A stretch of DNA of 64,000 nt from Pseudophaeobacter sp965641885 (GCA_965641885.1 OZ282574.1:186001-250000); one strand, 5' to 3'. Counted from the first letter of the stretch, positions 25,343 through 34,833 are shown. Notes: generated by a model from the sequence alone, not told the origin. Program-made: numbers and translations.

Positions 25343-26137
25343 ATGACAATGGAACTGGACGATGCCTATGCCAATGGAGCCCATATTGCGGGGGCGGAGG
25401 AGTTTCCACCGCGGTGGGCTGCCTCGGCTGCGGATTTTCGCAACAGCCTGCATGCGCGGGCCCGACTTGATATTCCCTATGGCGACGGCGCGCGGCATAA
25501 GTTCGACCTGTTTTTGCCTGAGGGCGCAGTCAAAGGCCTCTTTATCTTTGTACATGGCGGCTATTGGCTGGCCTTTGACAAGAGCTCCTGGTCGCACCTG
25601 GCTGTAGGGGCTTTGGCGCATGGCTGGGCCGTGGCCATGCCATCCTATGATCTTTGCCCTGAGGTCGGGATCGCTGATATTACCCGGCAAATTGCAGCAG
25701 CCGTGAGCTGCATTGCAAAAGAGGTGCCTGAGGTGCCGATCTCGCTTGCCGGGCACTCTGCCGGCGGCCACCTGGTGGCCCGGATGCTGGACCCCGCGCT
25801 GATCTCTCCTGCGGTGGCGGATCGGCTGAAGATCGTTGTCCCGGTGTCGCCACTGTCGGATCTGTTGCCACTGCTGCGTACCTCGATGAATGACAAGTTC
25901 AAGATGGACTGCGACGCGGCCAGGGCCGAAAGCCCGGTTGAGATGCAAGAGCGCTACCCGGCTGAGGTGACGGTCTGGGTCGGATCCGAAGAGCGGCCTG
26001 CCTTTTTGGATCAGGCGCAGTGGCTTGCGGATGCCTGGCATGCGGACCATGTGATTGCGCTGGGCAAACATCATTTCAACGTGGTGGACCCGCTGGCCGA
26101 TCCTGAAAGTGATCTGGTCCGGCTGATTGTCAGCTAG
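25343..26137 (+). CDS. Alpha/beta hydrolase, arylformamidase-like
   Basis: 264 residues. HGGYW (oxyanion hole, around residue 71) and the nucleophile elbow GHSAGGH (Ser near 142) fit the arylformamidase/carboxylesterase group; Asp and His of the triad are probably in VWVGSEE and KHHFN. Related bacterial proteins hydrolyse N-formylkynurenine or other small amides and esters; no kynurenine genes are nearby, so the substrate is open. GAGAGGA precedes the ATG. Upstream of the creatinase gene on the same strand, 265 bases apart. Confidence 0.82.
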   Translation: MTMELDDAYANGAHIAGAEEFPPRWAASAADFRNSLHARARLDIPYGDGARHKFDLFLPEGAVKGLFIFVHGGYWLAFDKSSWSHLAVGALAHGWAVAMPSYDLCPEVGIADITRQIAAAVSCIAKEVPEVPISLAGHSAGGHLVARMLDPALISPAVADRLKIVVPVSPLSDLLPLLRTSMNDKFKMDCDAARAESPVEMQERYPAEVTVWVGSEERPAFLDQAQWLADAWHADHVIALGKHHFNVVDPLADPESDLVRLIVS

Positions 26138-26402
26138 GCGGCGGGCATCTCGGCAGTTTGAAGAGGGTGTCTCTTTTCAGTAAGGTCTATGTGTGAGGCG
26201 GCGAAAAACGCTTGCCTCAGTCACAAATTGCGCGCATCTTGCGGCCTGGACCGGGCGATGGCGTCGCCGCATGGGGTCGTTCAGGATTGTACCGAGGCCA
26301 TTTGAGATCTTTGGTCAAGCCCCTGACACTCTTCATGGGTCCGCTTTCAAAATATTTTGTCCTGTACGCCAGGAGCTTTCTTGAGAAAAGGAAGGATCCA
26401 GC

Positions 26403-27611
26403 ATGACTGCACGTCCTGACATGTACCGTTTTCACAACGGTGAAAAAGCCCCGCTGCAATTTGCGGTTTCAGAATATGAGGCGCGCATTGCGGGCCTGCG
26501 CAAAATCATGGCCGCACATGGGGTGAGCGCAGCCGTTTTCACCTCGATGCATAATATCTCTTACTATTCGGGGTTCACCTACTGTGCCTTTGGCCGCCCC
26601 TACGGGTTGGTTGTGACTGAGAGCCAGGCGGTGACCATTTCTGCCGGTATTGATGCGGGCCAGCCCTGGCGGCGCTCGTTCTGCGACAACATCACCTATA
26701 CCGACTGGCAGCGCGACAATTTCTGGCGCGCCATTTTGTCAGTCTCGGGTGAGGGCGCTGTTGTTGGGTTTGAGAGCGACCATCTGACCCTGCTGCAAAA
26801 GGCAAAACTGGACGCATTCCTGCGCCCGGCGCAGCTGGTGGATCTGTATGAGCCGACCATGATCCAGCGGATGGGCAAATCAGACGCGGAACTGGATATG
26901 ATCCGGGCCGGAGCAGCGGTTGCCGATGTGGGGGGCTTTGCCATTCGCGACGCGGTCAAAGAAGGCGCGCGCGAGATTGATGTGGCCATGGCGGGGCGTG
27001 ATGCGATGGAGCTGGAAATTGCCAAGCGGTTTCCTGATGCGGAATATCGCGACAGCTGGGTCTGGTTCCAGTCAGGTATCAACACGGATGGCGCCCATAA
27101 CCCGGTCACAGCCCGCAGGCTGCAGCGCGGCGACATTCTGTCTCTGAATACCTTTCCGATGATTTCAGGCTACTACACGGCGCTGGAACGCACCCTGTTT
27201 GTAGGCGAGGTGGATGCCGACAGCCTGAAAATCTGGGAAGCCAACGTTGCAGCGCATGAATACGGTATCTCGCTGTTGAAGCCCGGAGCCAGCTGTGCCG
27301 AGATCACCCATAAGATCAACGCCTTCTTTGAAGAGCGCGACCTGCTGCAGTATCGTACCTTTGGCTATGGTCACTCCTTTGGGGTGCTGTCGCATTACTA
27401 TGGCCGCGAGGCGGGGCTGGAGCTGCGCGAGGATATCGACACGGTGCTGGAACCCGGCATGGTGATTTCCATGGAGCCGATGCTGACCCTTGCAGAGGGG
27501 CAACCCGGTGCTGGCGGCTACCGGGAACATGACATTTTGATCATCCACGAAGAGGGCAACGAAAACATCACCAAATATCCCTATGGGCCTGACTTCAACG
27601 TTGTTGGATAA
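26403..27611 (+). CDS. Creatinase (creatine amidinohydrolase)
   Basis: 402 residues, the same length as Pseudomonas creatinase and collinear with it from memory: YNISYYSGF-type start (HNISYYSGFTYCAFGRPY), TDWQRDNF, WFQSGINTDGAHNPVT, NTFPMISGYYTALERTLF, QYRTFGYGHSFGVLSHYYGREAGLELR and EPMLTLAEGQPGAGGYREHDIL. It cleaves creatine to sarcosine and urea with a pita-bread fold, but without the metal ligands of related M24 peptidases. AAAGGAAGG precedes the ATG. No sarcosine oxidase or creatininase gene lies in the window. Confidence 0.93.
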   Translation: MTARPDMYRFHNGEKAPLQFAVSEYEARIAGLRKIMAAHGVSAAVFTSMHNISYYSGFTYCAFGRPYGLVVTESQAVTISAGIDAGQPWRRSFCDNITYTDWQRDNFWRAILSVSGEGAVVGFESDHLTLLQKAKLDAFLRPAQLVDLYEPTMIQRMGKSDAELDMIRAGAAVADVGGFAIRDAVKEGAREIDVAMAGRDAMELEIAKRFPDAEYRDSWVWFQSGINTDGAHNPVTARRLQRGDILSLNTFPMISGYYTALERTLFVGEVDADSLKIWEANVAAHEYGISLLKPGASCAEITHKINAFFEERDLLQYRTFGYGHSFGVLSHYYGREAGLELREDIDTVLEPGMVISMEPMLTLAEGQPGAGGYREHDILIIHEEGNENITKYPYGPDFNVVG

Positions 27612-27981
27612 GGGCGCAGGTCTGTTGCCTTAAGTGAGGCCAAGCGCTCCCGTCCAGTCTTGATCCCTGACGGGATCGCGCCCGGTTGGGCCTGGCACCG
27701 CGCCTTCGGCGCGGTGCTCTCGTTTGACCCGCAGAGAACTGTATTATATTTGCAGCGGCAGCGATGATTGCTATCAAGAGACAGCATCCCGCAACAGGCG
27801 CAGGGGCTTCCCCCCTTGCTTTCAAGGCCAAACCACTTATGAGTGGCTGCCTCACCTGCGTGTCGAATTGGTGCCCACATGGACCCTGTGAAACTGGGGC
27901 CCTGTGACGCTGGCGGCGGCCGCGCGTGGGGCCGCGTTTCCAACGATGACATCTGTCTCATGAGAGTGACCTAACCGAGCC
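27612..27981. other. Non-coding region before pssA
   Basis: 370 bases without a convincing gene. It holds a perfect GC-rich hairpin GCACCGCGCC-ttc-GGCGCGGTGC (27695-27717, possible creatinase terminator), then a TTGACC/TATATT promoter-like pair with short spacing (27724-27750). The usual psd gene before pssA is absent. Confidence 0.55.
27695..27722 (+). terminator. Possible creatinase terminator hairpin
   Basis: 10-bp perfect stem with a 3-nt TTC loop; the following TCTCGTTT is only a weak T tract. Confidence 0.5.
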
Positions 27982-28722
27982 ATGGAAGAACCCCACGACA
28001 AAAGACTGACCGAATTTGCGCTGATCCAGCTGCTGCCCAACATCATGACTGTGGGCGCAATCTGCGCAGGCCTGTCGGCCATTCGGTTTGGTGTGCAGGG
28101 CAATTATGTGCTGGCGGTGCAACTGATCCTCGCGGCGGCCCTTTTGGATGGGTTGGACGGGCGCCTTGCCCGCGCGCTTGGCAGTGACAGCAAGATGGGC
28201 GCTGAGCTGGATTCGCTGGCGGATTTCCTGAACTTTGGCGTTGCAGCCCCTTTGGTGATCTATTTCTGGGCCCTGCAGGACATGAGCAATGCCGGTTGGA
28301 TCTCGGTGCTGGTATTTTCTGTCTGCTGCGTGGTGCGTCTGGCGCGCTTTAATGTTGCGACCAAATCCGAAGAAGCAAGCGAGGTTGCCAGTGGCTATTT
28401 TGTCGGCATCCCCTCGCCGGCGGGGGCTCTTTTGGCGATGTTGCCCATGTTTATCGCGTTTTCCTTTGATGCGGGCACTGGGTTTCCGAAACTTCTGATC
28501 TGCTTTCATATGGTTGTCATTGGGTTGCTGATGATCAGTCGTATCCCGACCTGGTCGCCCAAACTGGTCCGGATCTCACGCGAGAACGTGAAGTATTTTC
28601 TGGTCGCCTGTGCGTTTGCGGGCGCTGCGGTTTTGACCTACGCTTGGACGACTTTGGTTGTTCTTTGCATCAGCTACGTGGTGCTGGTGATCTGGGGATT
28701 GATCACAAAGCCGTCGGAATAA
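27982..28722 (+). CDS. pssA: CDP-diacylglycerol--serine O-phosphatidyltransferase
   Basis: 246 residues, integral membrane. It makes phosphatidylserine from CDP-diacylglycerol and serine. The CDP-alcohol phosphotransferase motif DG-x2-AR-x8-G-x3-D-x3-D is complete (DGRLARALGSDSKMGAELD followed by SLAD, about residues 57-78). LLPNIMTVGAICAGLSAIRF and NFGVAAPLVIY are typical for type II PssA. Normally preceded by psd in alphaproteobacteria; here it stands alone. Confidence 0.95.
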   Translation: MEEPHDKRLTEFALIQLLPNIMTVGAICAGLSAIRFGVQGNYVLAVQLILAAALLDGLDGRLARALGSDSKMGAELDSLADFLNFGVAAPLVIYFWALQDMSNAGWISVLVFSVCCVVRLARFNVATKSEEASEVASGYFVGIPSPAGALLAMLPMFIAFSFDAGTGFPKLLICFHMVVIGLLMISRIPTWSPKLVRISRENVKYFLVACAFAGAAVLTYAWTTLVVLCISYVVLVIWGLITKPSE

Positions 28723-28866
28723 GCCCGGCGCCTGGCGAGCGCCTTTGTGCCATGCAGTTTGCGCTATCCAGTGCGCGCCATCCATTCTGAATACTCATGC
28801 GGGTCGGCGGAGGTTCAGCGCTTCAGGGACTGAGCTGGGCGGAAATGCGCGGCTTTCTAACTTCCC

Positions 28867-29598
28867 TTATGTTTCCGCATCAGCGCTGACATCAGGCAAA
28901 CCCGTATCTATTGGCGCAGAGATGGTGATTTCAGCCGGGCTGATGCGGGTTGTGTAAACCAGCCGCTCAACACCGTGCAGCTGGGCTGCGTCAAAGGCCT
29001 GCGCATAGGCGGGGTCGATGTCTGCGGCCAGCTGAAAGCGCTGGCAATCGGTGCGTTGCACCAGATACAGCATGACGGCCCGGTGGCCCTGTTCGGTCAT
29101 CTTGACCAATTCACCCAGATGTTTTGTGCCGCGTTTGGTCACGCTATCGGGGAATTCGGCCAGCCCGGCCTGGCGCATCAGGGTGACGCTCTTTATTTCG
29201 ACGTAACAGTCGGGCAGGCCGGACTGCGTCAGCAAAAAGTCGATACGGCTGTTATCACCGTATTTCACTTCGGGCCGGACCGTGTGATAGGCGGCCAGTT
29301 CAGCAATTTCCTGCGCCTCAAGCGCTGCACGTAAAGCGCGGTTGGGAACTGAGGTGTCGACACCCGTGAAATGGCCGTTCTCATGTTCAACCAGGCGCCA
29401 GCCGTAGTTCAGCTTTTTCTTTGGGTCATCATTGGGTTCCAGCCAGACAGTCATGCCGGGCTCAGCCAGTCCCATCATCGAGCCGGGGTTGGCGCAATGG
29501 GCGGTGATCTCGCGTCCGTCCTGCAGCAGGCAGTCGGCAAGAAAGCGTTTGTAGCGCCGGATCAGAGTGGCGCGGATCAGGGGGGTGTTGAATTTCAT
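28867..29598 (-). CDS. sfsA: Sugar fermentation stimulation protein homologue SfsA
   Basis: 243 residues from ATG 29598. Motifs: RATLIRRYKRFLADC at the start, AHCANPGSMMGL near residue 35, DFLL and VEIKSVTL (restriction-nuclease-like core) and FPDSVTKRGTKHLGEL. E. coli SfsA binds DNA; the cellular role is poorly known. The frame runs upstream to 29916 but that part is non-homologous and is excluded. Confidence 0.94.
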   Translation of the reverse strand: MKFNTPLIRATLIRRYKRFLADCLLQDGREITAHCANPGSMMGLAEPGMTVWLEPNDDPKKKLNYGWRLVEHENGHFTGVDTSVPNRALRAALEAQEIAELAAYHTVRPEVKYGDNSRIDFLLTQSGLPDCYVEIKSVTLMRQAGLAEFPDSVTKRGTKHLGELVKMTEQGHRAVMLYLVQRTDCQRFQLAADIDPAYAQAFDAAQLHGVERLVYTTRISPAEITISAPIDTGLPDVSADAET

Positions 29599-29803
29599 GG
29601 GGGTTTTGCTATCGCACCTGCGGCGAATGTCAATCTGGTGCCGTGTCATGTTCCTCACCCTGTTGCGACCTGAGGGCAAATAGCCGGATCCGGCAGGAAA
29701 CTTGCCATCAGGGTCACCTGAGACGGGATGCCCGCTTGCTCCTGATGCCAGAGCAGCTATCTTGCGGCCAAGGTGACAAGATTGAGCCGTAAATAGGAGA
29801 GAG

Positions 29804-30529
29804 ATGATGCCCAACCCCAGTGCCGCGATGCTGGTCATCGGTGATGAAATCCTGTCCGGGCGGACCCGCGATACCAATACGCATTTTTTGGCCGGTGAGC
29901 TGACCAAACAGGGCATCGACCTAAAAGAGGTGCGGGTGGTCAGTGATGAGGCGCCGGTTATTGTCGCAGCCGTTCAGGCGCTCAGCGCTTTGTACGATCA
30001 TGTCTTTACCAGTGGCGGTATCGGCCCCACCCATGATGACATCACCGCCGACTGCATCGCCAGGGCCTTTGAGGCGCATATTGATGTGCGCGACGATGCC
30101 CGGGCCATTCTGGCGGCGCATTACGCCAATTCCGGGCAAGAGCTGAACGCGGCCCGTCTGCGCATGGCGCGCATTCCCGATGGGGCTGCGCTTATCGACA
30201 ATCCGGTCTCATCGGCACCGGGGTTCACCCTGGGCAATGTGCATGTGATGGCTGGGGTGCCAACCGTGTTTCAGGCCATGGTGGCCAGTGTCTTACCGGG
30301 GCTGACCGGTGGTGCACCACTGTTGTCGCAAAGCCTGCGGGTGATGCGCGGTGAGGGCGATATTGCGGCCTTCCTGTCTGATCTGGCGGCGCGCTATAGC
30401 GATCTGTCGATTGGCTGCTACCCGTTTCAGCATAATGGAGCCTATGGCGCCAATGTGGTGATCCGGGGCCATAATGGCGCCGGCGTTGATGCGGCAATGC
30501 GCGAGTTGGCGCAGGAGGTGGGGCTATGA
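29804..30529 (+). CDS. CinA-like molybdopterin-binding domain protein
   Basis: 241 residues: only the N-terminal CinA (MoaB/MogA-like) domain. LVIGDEILSGRTRDTNT at the start and TSGGIGPTHDDITADCIA around residues 66-83 are diagnostic. No C-terminal nicotinamide-nucleotide amidase domain, so this is the stand-alone form, possibly a nucleotide pyrophosphatase. AGGAGAGAG precedes two tandem ATGs (29804 or 29807). Confidence 0.92.
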   Translation: MMPNPSAAMLVIGDEILSGRTRDTNTHFLAGELTKQGIDLKEVRVVSDEAPVIVAAVQALSALYDHVFTSGGIGPTHDDITADCIARAFEAHIDVRDDARAILAAHYANSGQELNAARLRMARIPDGAALIDNPVSSAPGFTLGNVHVMAGVPTVFQAMVASVLPGLTGGAPLLSQSLRVMRGEGDIAAFLSDLAARYSDLSIGCYPFQHNGAYGANVVIRGHNGAGVDAAMRELAQEVGL

Positions 30530-31281
30530 GTACAGCCGCCACACTGACGGATCCAAAATACTACGCTGTGGTCGAGGCCACCTGGCCCTGCGCGGCCAAA
30601 CGCTCACTGGGGCCGGTGACACTGCGTGAGGGACAGGGCGGCGGCAGCCGGGTGTCGGCCTCCAGCGTCGAGACCGCAGCCAGTGATGCCGAGATCAGTG
30701 AGACCGAGATCCGTGCCGCCGAAGAGGCAATGCGCGCCATGGGGCAGGAGTGCCTCTTTATGATCTACGATGGGCAGGATGCACTGGATGCGCAGCTTGC
30801 CGCGCGCGGGTATGTGGTGAAGGACCCGGTCAACCTCTGGACCTGTCCGATTGCGAATTTGATGGATGTTGAGATCCCCCGGGTCACAACCTTTGCGCTG
30901 TGGTCACCGCTGGAAATCCAGCGCGAGATCTGGATCGCGGGCGGTATCGGCCCCGAGCGGCAGGCCGTGATGCAGCGTACGGCTGCCCCAAAGGCCGCAT
31001 TGCTGGGGCGCTTTGATGACAAACCGGCCGGCGCGGGTTTTGTCGCGGTGCATGATGGGGTTGCCATGGTGCATGCGCTGGAAATTCTGCCGCACCAGCG
31101 CCGGCGCGGTATGGGCGTCTGGATGATGCGCCAGGCGGCTTTTTGGGCGGCGGAACACGGCGCCACCGAGATGGCGGTGCTCTGTACCAAAGAAAACACC
31201 GGCGCAAACAGGCTCTATGCCAGCCTCGGCATGACGTGCTGTGGACAATATCATTATCGCCATTTGCCTTCAGGAGAGTAA
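30526..31281 (+). CDS. GNAT family N-acetyltransferase
   Basis: 251 residues. The C-terminal half has the acetyl-CoA loop (LPHQRRRGMGVWMMRQAAFWA) and the beta-bulge VLCTKENTGANRLYASLGM. The N-terminal half is less conserved. ATGA overlap with the CinA-like gene shows coupling. Acceptor substrate unknown. Confidence 0.9.
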   Translation: MSTAATLTDPKYYAVVEATWPCAAKRSLGPVTLREGQGGGSRVSASSVETAASDAEISETEIRAAEEAMRAMGQECLFMIYDGQDALDAQLAARGYVVKDPVNLWTCPIANLMDVEIPRVTTFALWSPLEIQREIWIAGGIGPERQAVMQRTAAPKAALLGRFDDKPAGAGFVAVHDGVAMVHALEILPHQRRRGMGVWMMRQAAFWAAEHGATEMAVLCTKENTGANRLYASLGMTCCGQYHYRHLPSGE

Positions 31282-31287
31282 CATAAA

Positions 31288-31860
31288 ATGACCGATCAGA
31301 CCCCTCCCACCGCGCTGGACCTGCCGCCGTTGGACCCGCTGCCCGCAGGCATGCAAAAGTATTTTGACATCTGTCAGCAAAAGCTGGGCATGGTGCCCAA
31401 TGTGCTGCGCGCCCATGCCTTTGATGAAAACAAGCTCAATACCTTTAGCGCGCTCTATAACGAGCTGATGCTGGGCGACAGCGCCCTGAGCAAGCTGGAA
31501 CGCGAGATGATTGCCGTGGTGGTCTCGGCGGTGAACAGCTGTTTTTATTGTCTGGCCGCACATGGCGCCGCTGTTCGGGCGCTTTCGGGCGATCCGAAAC
31601 TGGGCGAGATGCTGGTGATGAACTACCGGGTGGCACCGCTGGATGCGCGCCAGCGTGCAATGCTGGATTTTGCCGTCAAGGTCACCAAGGCCAGCACCGA
31701 GATTGAAGAGGCAGACCGCGAGGCTCTGCGCCAGGTTGGTTTCAGCGACCGCGATATCTGGGACATTGCCAATGTCACCGGTTTTTACAACATGTCCAAC
31801 CGTGTCGCCAGCGCCACCGGTATGCATCCCAACGACGCCTATCACGCGCAGTCCAGATGA
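31288..31860 (+). CDS. Peroxidase-related enzyme, AhpD/carboxymuconolactone decarboxylase family
   Basis: 190 residues. The CMD core has NSCFYCLAAHGA around residue 85, with the CxxC-x3-H arrangement of AhpD-like thiol peroxidase partners. Flanking YFDICQQKLGMVPNVLRA and NVTGFYNMSNRVASATGM are typical of the peroxidase-related subfamily. Likely protects against peroxide. AGGAGAG precedes the ATG; the gene ends with an ATGA overlap with the OmpA gene. Confidence 0.92.
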   Translation: MTDQTPPTALDLPPLDPLPAGMQKYFDICQQKLGMVPNVLRAHAFDENKLNTFSALYNELMLGDSALSKLEREMIAVVVSAVNSCFYCLAAHGAAVRALSGDPKLGEMLVMNYRVAPLDARQRAMLDFAVKVTKASTEIEEADREALRQVGFSDRDIWDIANVTGFYNMSNRVASATGMHPNDAYHAQSR

Positions 31861-32861
31861 AACGCAGCCTCGCCGTCTTGGCCTTGGGCTGCTGCCTTGC
31901 GCAGCCTCTGCTCTCTGTTTCGGCGCGGGCCGAAGAGGCGGCGGAGACAGCGCTGCAGCTGCCCTTGGGGGCAAGCGCGCTGTCCAGGCGAGAGACGGCC
32001 TTGGGCACCTATGCGCTGCCGGTGGGGGCGTTTTCCGCAACAGGCATCCCTCAGCGCCTTGAAGAGGGGCATATCCTGCGGCGCACCTGGCAGGTCCGGG
32101 GGAGTGCATCTGTTTTGCAGGTGCTTGAGCCGCTGCGTCGTCAGTTGGAGGCGGAGGGGTTTGAGATCCTGTTTCAATGCGAGTCGCGCCAGTGTGGCGG
32201 TTTTGATTTTCGCTTTGGCATCGAAGTTGTGCCTGCACCCGACATGGTGATCAGCCTGTCCGACTATCACTTTCTTGCCGCCGCCAAACCTGACAGCTCT
32301 GACAGCGCTGGCGGGGGCGAGGCGTCGGCAAATGATCCTAAACCAAAGACACAGGTGGTGTCTCTGTTGGTGTCGCGCAGTGGCCAGGCAAACTATGTTC
32401 AGCTGATCGAAGTCTCACCCGTGGAGCAGGCGCCCATTGCGCTCATTGCGATCGTCGCGCCACAAACCCCAACGCCTGAGGCGACCCCCGGTCTTGCGGT
32501 GCGGCTGCTTGAGCAGGGCCATGCGGTGCTCAACGGGCTTGTGTTTGAGACTGGGGCGGCAACCCTTGGGCAGGCTTCAGTCCCCAGTCTTGAGAGCCTG
32601 GCGGCTTTTTTGACCGCTGCGCCAGAGGCTAAAGTTCTGATTGTAGGCCATACGGACAGTATCGGGGGGCTTGAAAACAACAAGGCGCTCTCAAAGCGTC
32701 GGGCGTCGGTGGTCAAAGAGGCGCTGGTTGAGGGCTATGGCGCCGATCCGGATCGCATTGAGGTGGCCGGGGCCGGCTATATGGCGCCAATCGCCAGCAA
32801 TCTTTCTGTCGAGGGGCGTGAAAGCAATCGTCGGGTCGAAGTGGTGCTGATTGCGGACTGA
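31857..32861 (+). CDS. OmpA family protein
   Basis: 334 residues with signal peptide (RSLAVLALGCCLAQPLLSVSARAE). Unassigned middle domain (about 30-215) then a C-terminal OmpA-like peptidoglycan-binding domain (VLIVGHTDSIGGLENNKALSKRR, ending SNRRVEVVL). It probably links the outer membrane or periplasm to peptidoglycan. A Cys pair near residues 107-112 (FQCESRQCGG) may form a disulfide. Confidence 0.9.
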   Translation: MKRSLAVLALGCCLAQPLLSVSARAEEAAETALQLPLGASALSRRETALGTYALPVGAFSATGIPQRLEEGHILRRTWQVRGSASVLQVLEPLRRQLEAEGFEILFQCESRQCGGFDFRFGIEVVPAPDMVISLSDYHFLAAAKPDSSDSAGGGEASANDPKPKTQVVSLLVSRSGQANYVQLIEVSPVEQAPIALIAIVAPQTPTPEATPGLAVRLLEQGHAVLNGLVFETGAATLGQASVPSLESLAAFLTAAPEAKVLIVGHTDSIGGLENNKALSKRRASVVKEALVEGYGADPDRIEVAGAGYMAPIASNLSVEGRESNRRVEVVLIAD

Positions 32862-32985
32862 GCCAAAGCGGTATTACGGTTCGGGGTGATCTCGGTTTTA
32901 GGCGGGTGGCGAGTGCAAGTGCGCGCCATGACGGCGCAGATGAGACCGGTCAGCGACATAGTCACTCGGCAACATAGTCAGTCCA

Positions 32986-33021
32986 AAGAAATACCCCCGC
33001 AAACGGCGGAGGTATTTCTTG
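32986..33021. terminator. Bidirectional terminator-like hairpin
   Basis: AAGAAATACC (32986-32995) and GGTATTTCTT (33011-33020), with CCG/CGG inside. It lies between convergent OmpA and LysR genes and can serve both. Confidence 0.7.
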
Positions 33022-33056
33022 TGGCCAATCGTTTGGGGCAAAGCTTTAGGAGGGAG

Positions 33057-33977
33057 TTACGAGGACTGCTGCCAGTTCTCGGAGTCCTTGCCGGCAAACG
33101 AATGCGCCAGGAAATCGATGAAGGCACGCACCTTGGGCTGGGTGAATTTTCCAGGGGGATAGACGGCATAAATGCCTTGGGTCTCGATCGGCAGATTCGG
33201 CATGACGTCTTCGACCAGACCTTCCTGCATGGCCTCAGAGTAGAGGTAGCTGGGCAGATAGGCGATGCCCAGTCCCGAGATCGCGGCATTGAGCAGAGAC
33301 TGTCCATCATTCACGGAGAGCCAGCCGGTGGTCCGTACCTGACGTTTTTCTCCTGATGGTGCGGTGATCTTCCACACATTGCCGCTGGACTGGTTGGAAT
33401 AATGCAAAAGCTTGTGGCTATTGAGATCGTCGATCTTTTGCGGTCGGCCAAACTGCTCCAGGTAGCCGGGGGATGCGATCATCCGCTTGGTGGTCTCGGT
33501 GAGTTTGCGCGCCTTGAGGGTGCTGTCTTCCAGCTCGCCAATGCGCAGGGCCATGTCAAAGCCCTCGGAAATCAGTTCGACATAGCGGTTGTTCAGCACC
33601 ATGTTCACAGTAATATCGGGGAAATCACGCAGGAAATCCGACAGCACAGGCGACAGGTGATTGACGCCAAAATCCGTCGCCACAGAGATCCGCAGCAGGC
33701 CCGATGGCGCGGATTGCATCGAGGTGACCAGCGCGTCCGCTTCGCCGGCATCATTCAGCACACGGCGGGCACGGTCATAGTAGGCCAGGCCAATCTCGGT
33801 CGGCGAGACCCGCCGGGTGGTCCGGTTCAGCAGTCTGGCTCCCAGGCGGGTCTCCAGGCTGGACACGTGTTTTGATACAGCGGATTTTGAAATCCCCATC
33901 TTCTTTGCCGCGTCGGTGAACCCGCCTTGGTCCACGACATTGGCAAAGGCCTCCATTTCGGTCAGTCGATCCATCAA
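33057..33977 (-). CDS. LysR family transcriptional regulator
   Basis: 306 residues (a second ATG three bases in is equally possible). HTH at residues 5-64: AFANVVDQGGFTDAAKKMGISKSAVSKHVSSLETRLG, then RTTRRVSPTEIG as in the CrgA/AaeR-like group. Effector domain with LLRISVATDFG. Divergent from the DUF4399 gene, but 316 bases away, so the target is uncertain. Confidence 0.93.
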   Translation of the reverse strand: MMDRLTEMEAFANVVDQGGFTDAAKKMGISKSAVSKHVSSLETRLGARLLNRTTRRVSPTEIGLAYYDRARRVLNDAGEADALVTSMQSAPSGLLRISVATDFGVNHLSPVLSDFLRDFPDITVNMVLNNRYVELISEGFDMALRIGELEDSTLKARKLTETTKRMIASPGYLEQFGRPQKIDDLNSHKLLHYSNQSSGNVWKITAPSGEKRQVRTTGWLSVNDGQSLLNAAISGLGIAYLPSYLYSEAMQEGLVEDVMPNLPIETQGIYAVYPPGKFTQPKVRAFIDFLAHSFAGKDSENWQQSS

Positions 33978-34293
33978 CAGGTTCCTCTGATAAGCTTCTT
34001 CTCAGCCTTGGTTTGATGCCGAATTCAGGCAAGAACGGGGCGCTGGTGGGATAATTGCAGGGTTTTCACGAGATCGTTCGCTCTGCGGAAACAGCCAAGG
34101 TGTGCGTGCTCTGCCCGGTTTTCGCCTCTTAAGCGCCTGGTATGTCTTGAAATTGGGGTTTGGGCGCAATCGTGGCAAAAAAGACAGCGGGGCCGCTTGC
34201 CGCGCTTTTTTGCGTGAATTGACCTCTCGGTTGCTCGATTTGCAGCGCTTTGCGCTAAGGTGGCGGGATGAAAACTGTTTAAGGGAGATGATT
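33978..34293. other. Divergent intergenic region with an orphan hairpin
   Basis: 316 bases between LysR (minus) and DUF4399 (plus). It contains an inverted repeat GCAAAAAAG ... CTTTTTTGC (34175-34213, with inner GCGG/CCGC), terminator-like on both strands though no annotated gene ends here. AAGGGAG before the DUF4399 ATG is clear. Confidence 0.55.
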
Positions 34294-34749
34294 ATGCGAC
34301 GGCTCAAAACACTATCGGCTGCAATTTGCGCAGCGGCCTGCTTGGCCACGCCAATTTGGGCGGGAGGCGAAACGCTCTCAAATCCAGAGGCAAAGGTCTA
34401 TTTCGCTAATCTTGTCGATGGGGCGACGGTCACCTCGCCTGTCACTGTGGTCTTTGGCCTGTCTGGTATGGGGGTGGCCCCTGCGGGCACCGAGAAAAAG
34501 AATACCGGTCACCATCATCTCTTTATTGATCGCCCAAAGCTGGGCGAAGGTGAGGATGGCGCGGATGAGCTGTCCAATGGGATTATATCGGATGAGCATC
34601 ACCTGCATTTTGGCGGGGGGCAGACGGAGGCCGTGGTGGAGTTGACGCCGGGGATGCATACGCTGCAGCTGGTCTTGGGCGATTTGGGACATGTGCCCCA
34701 TAGCACGCCGATTGTTTCGGATGTGATCAGCATCACTGTGTCCGAGTAA
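34294..34749 (+). CDS. DUF4399 family secreted protein
   Basis: 151 residues from ATG 34294 (AAGGGAG six bases upstream). Signal peptide ends near AGG at residue 24. The mature domain has the His-rich TGHHHLFID and DEHHLHFGGG motifs, suggesting metal or ligand binding, followed by PGMHTLQLVLGDLGHVPH, all diagnostic of DUF4399. Function unknown. The open frame begins at 34102, but the upstream part lacks a signal peptide. Confidence 0.9.
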   Translation: MRRLKTLSAAICAAACLATPIWAGGETLSNPEAKVYFANLVDGATVTSPVTVVFGLSGMGVAPAGTEKKNTGHHHLFIDRPKLGEGEDGADELSNGIISDEHHLHFGGGQTEAVVELTPGMHTLQLVLGDLGHVPHSTPIVSDVISITVSE

Positions 34750-34833
34750 GGGTTTGCTGTGCTCTGGGGGCCTAATTGAATGCCCGCAGGAGGCGCGGGT
34801 TGGGTCAGCACGCTGATCATGGTGTGAAAATAA

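Noticed and set aside
29599..29916. Upstream extension of sfsA
   Set aside because: The SfsA family begins at the ATG at 29598; upstream codons show no similarity and overlap the CinA-like gene start region.
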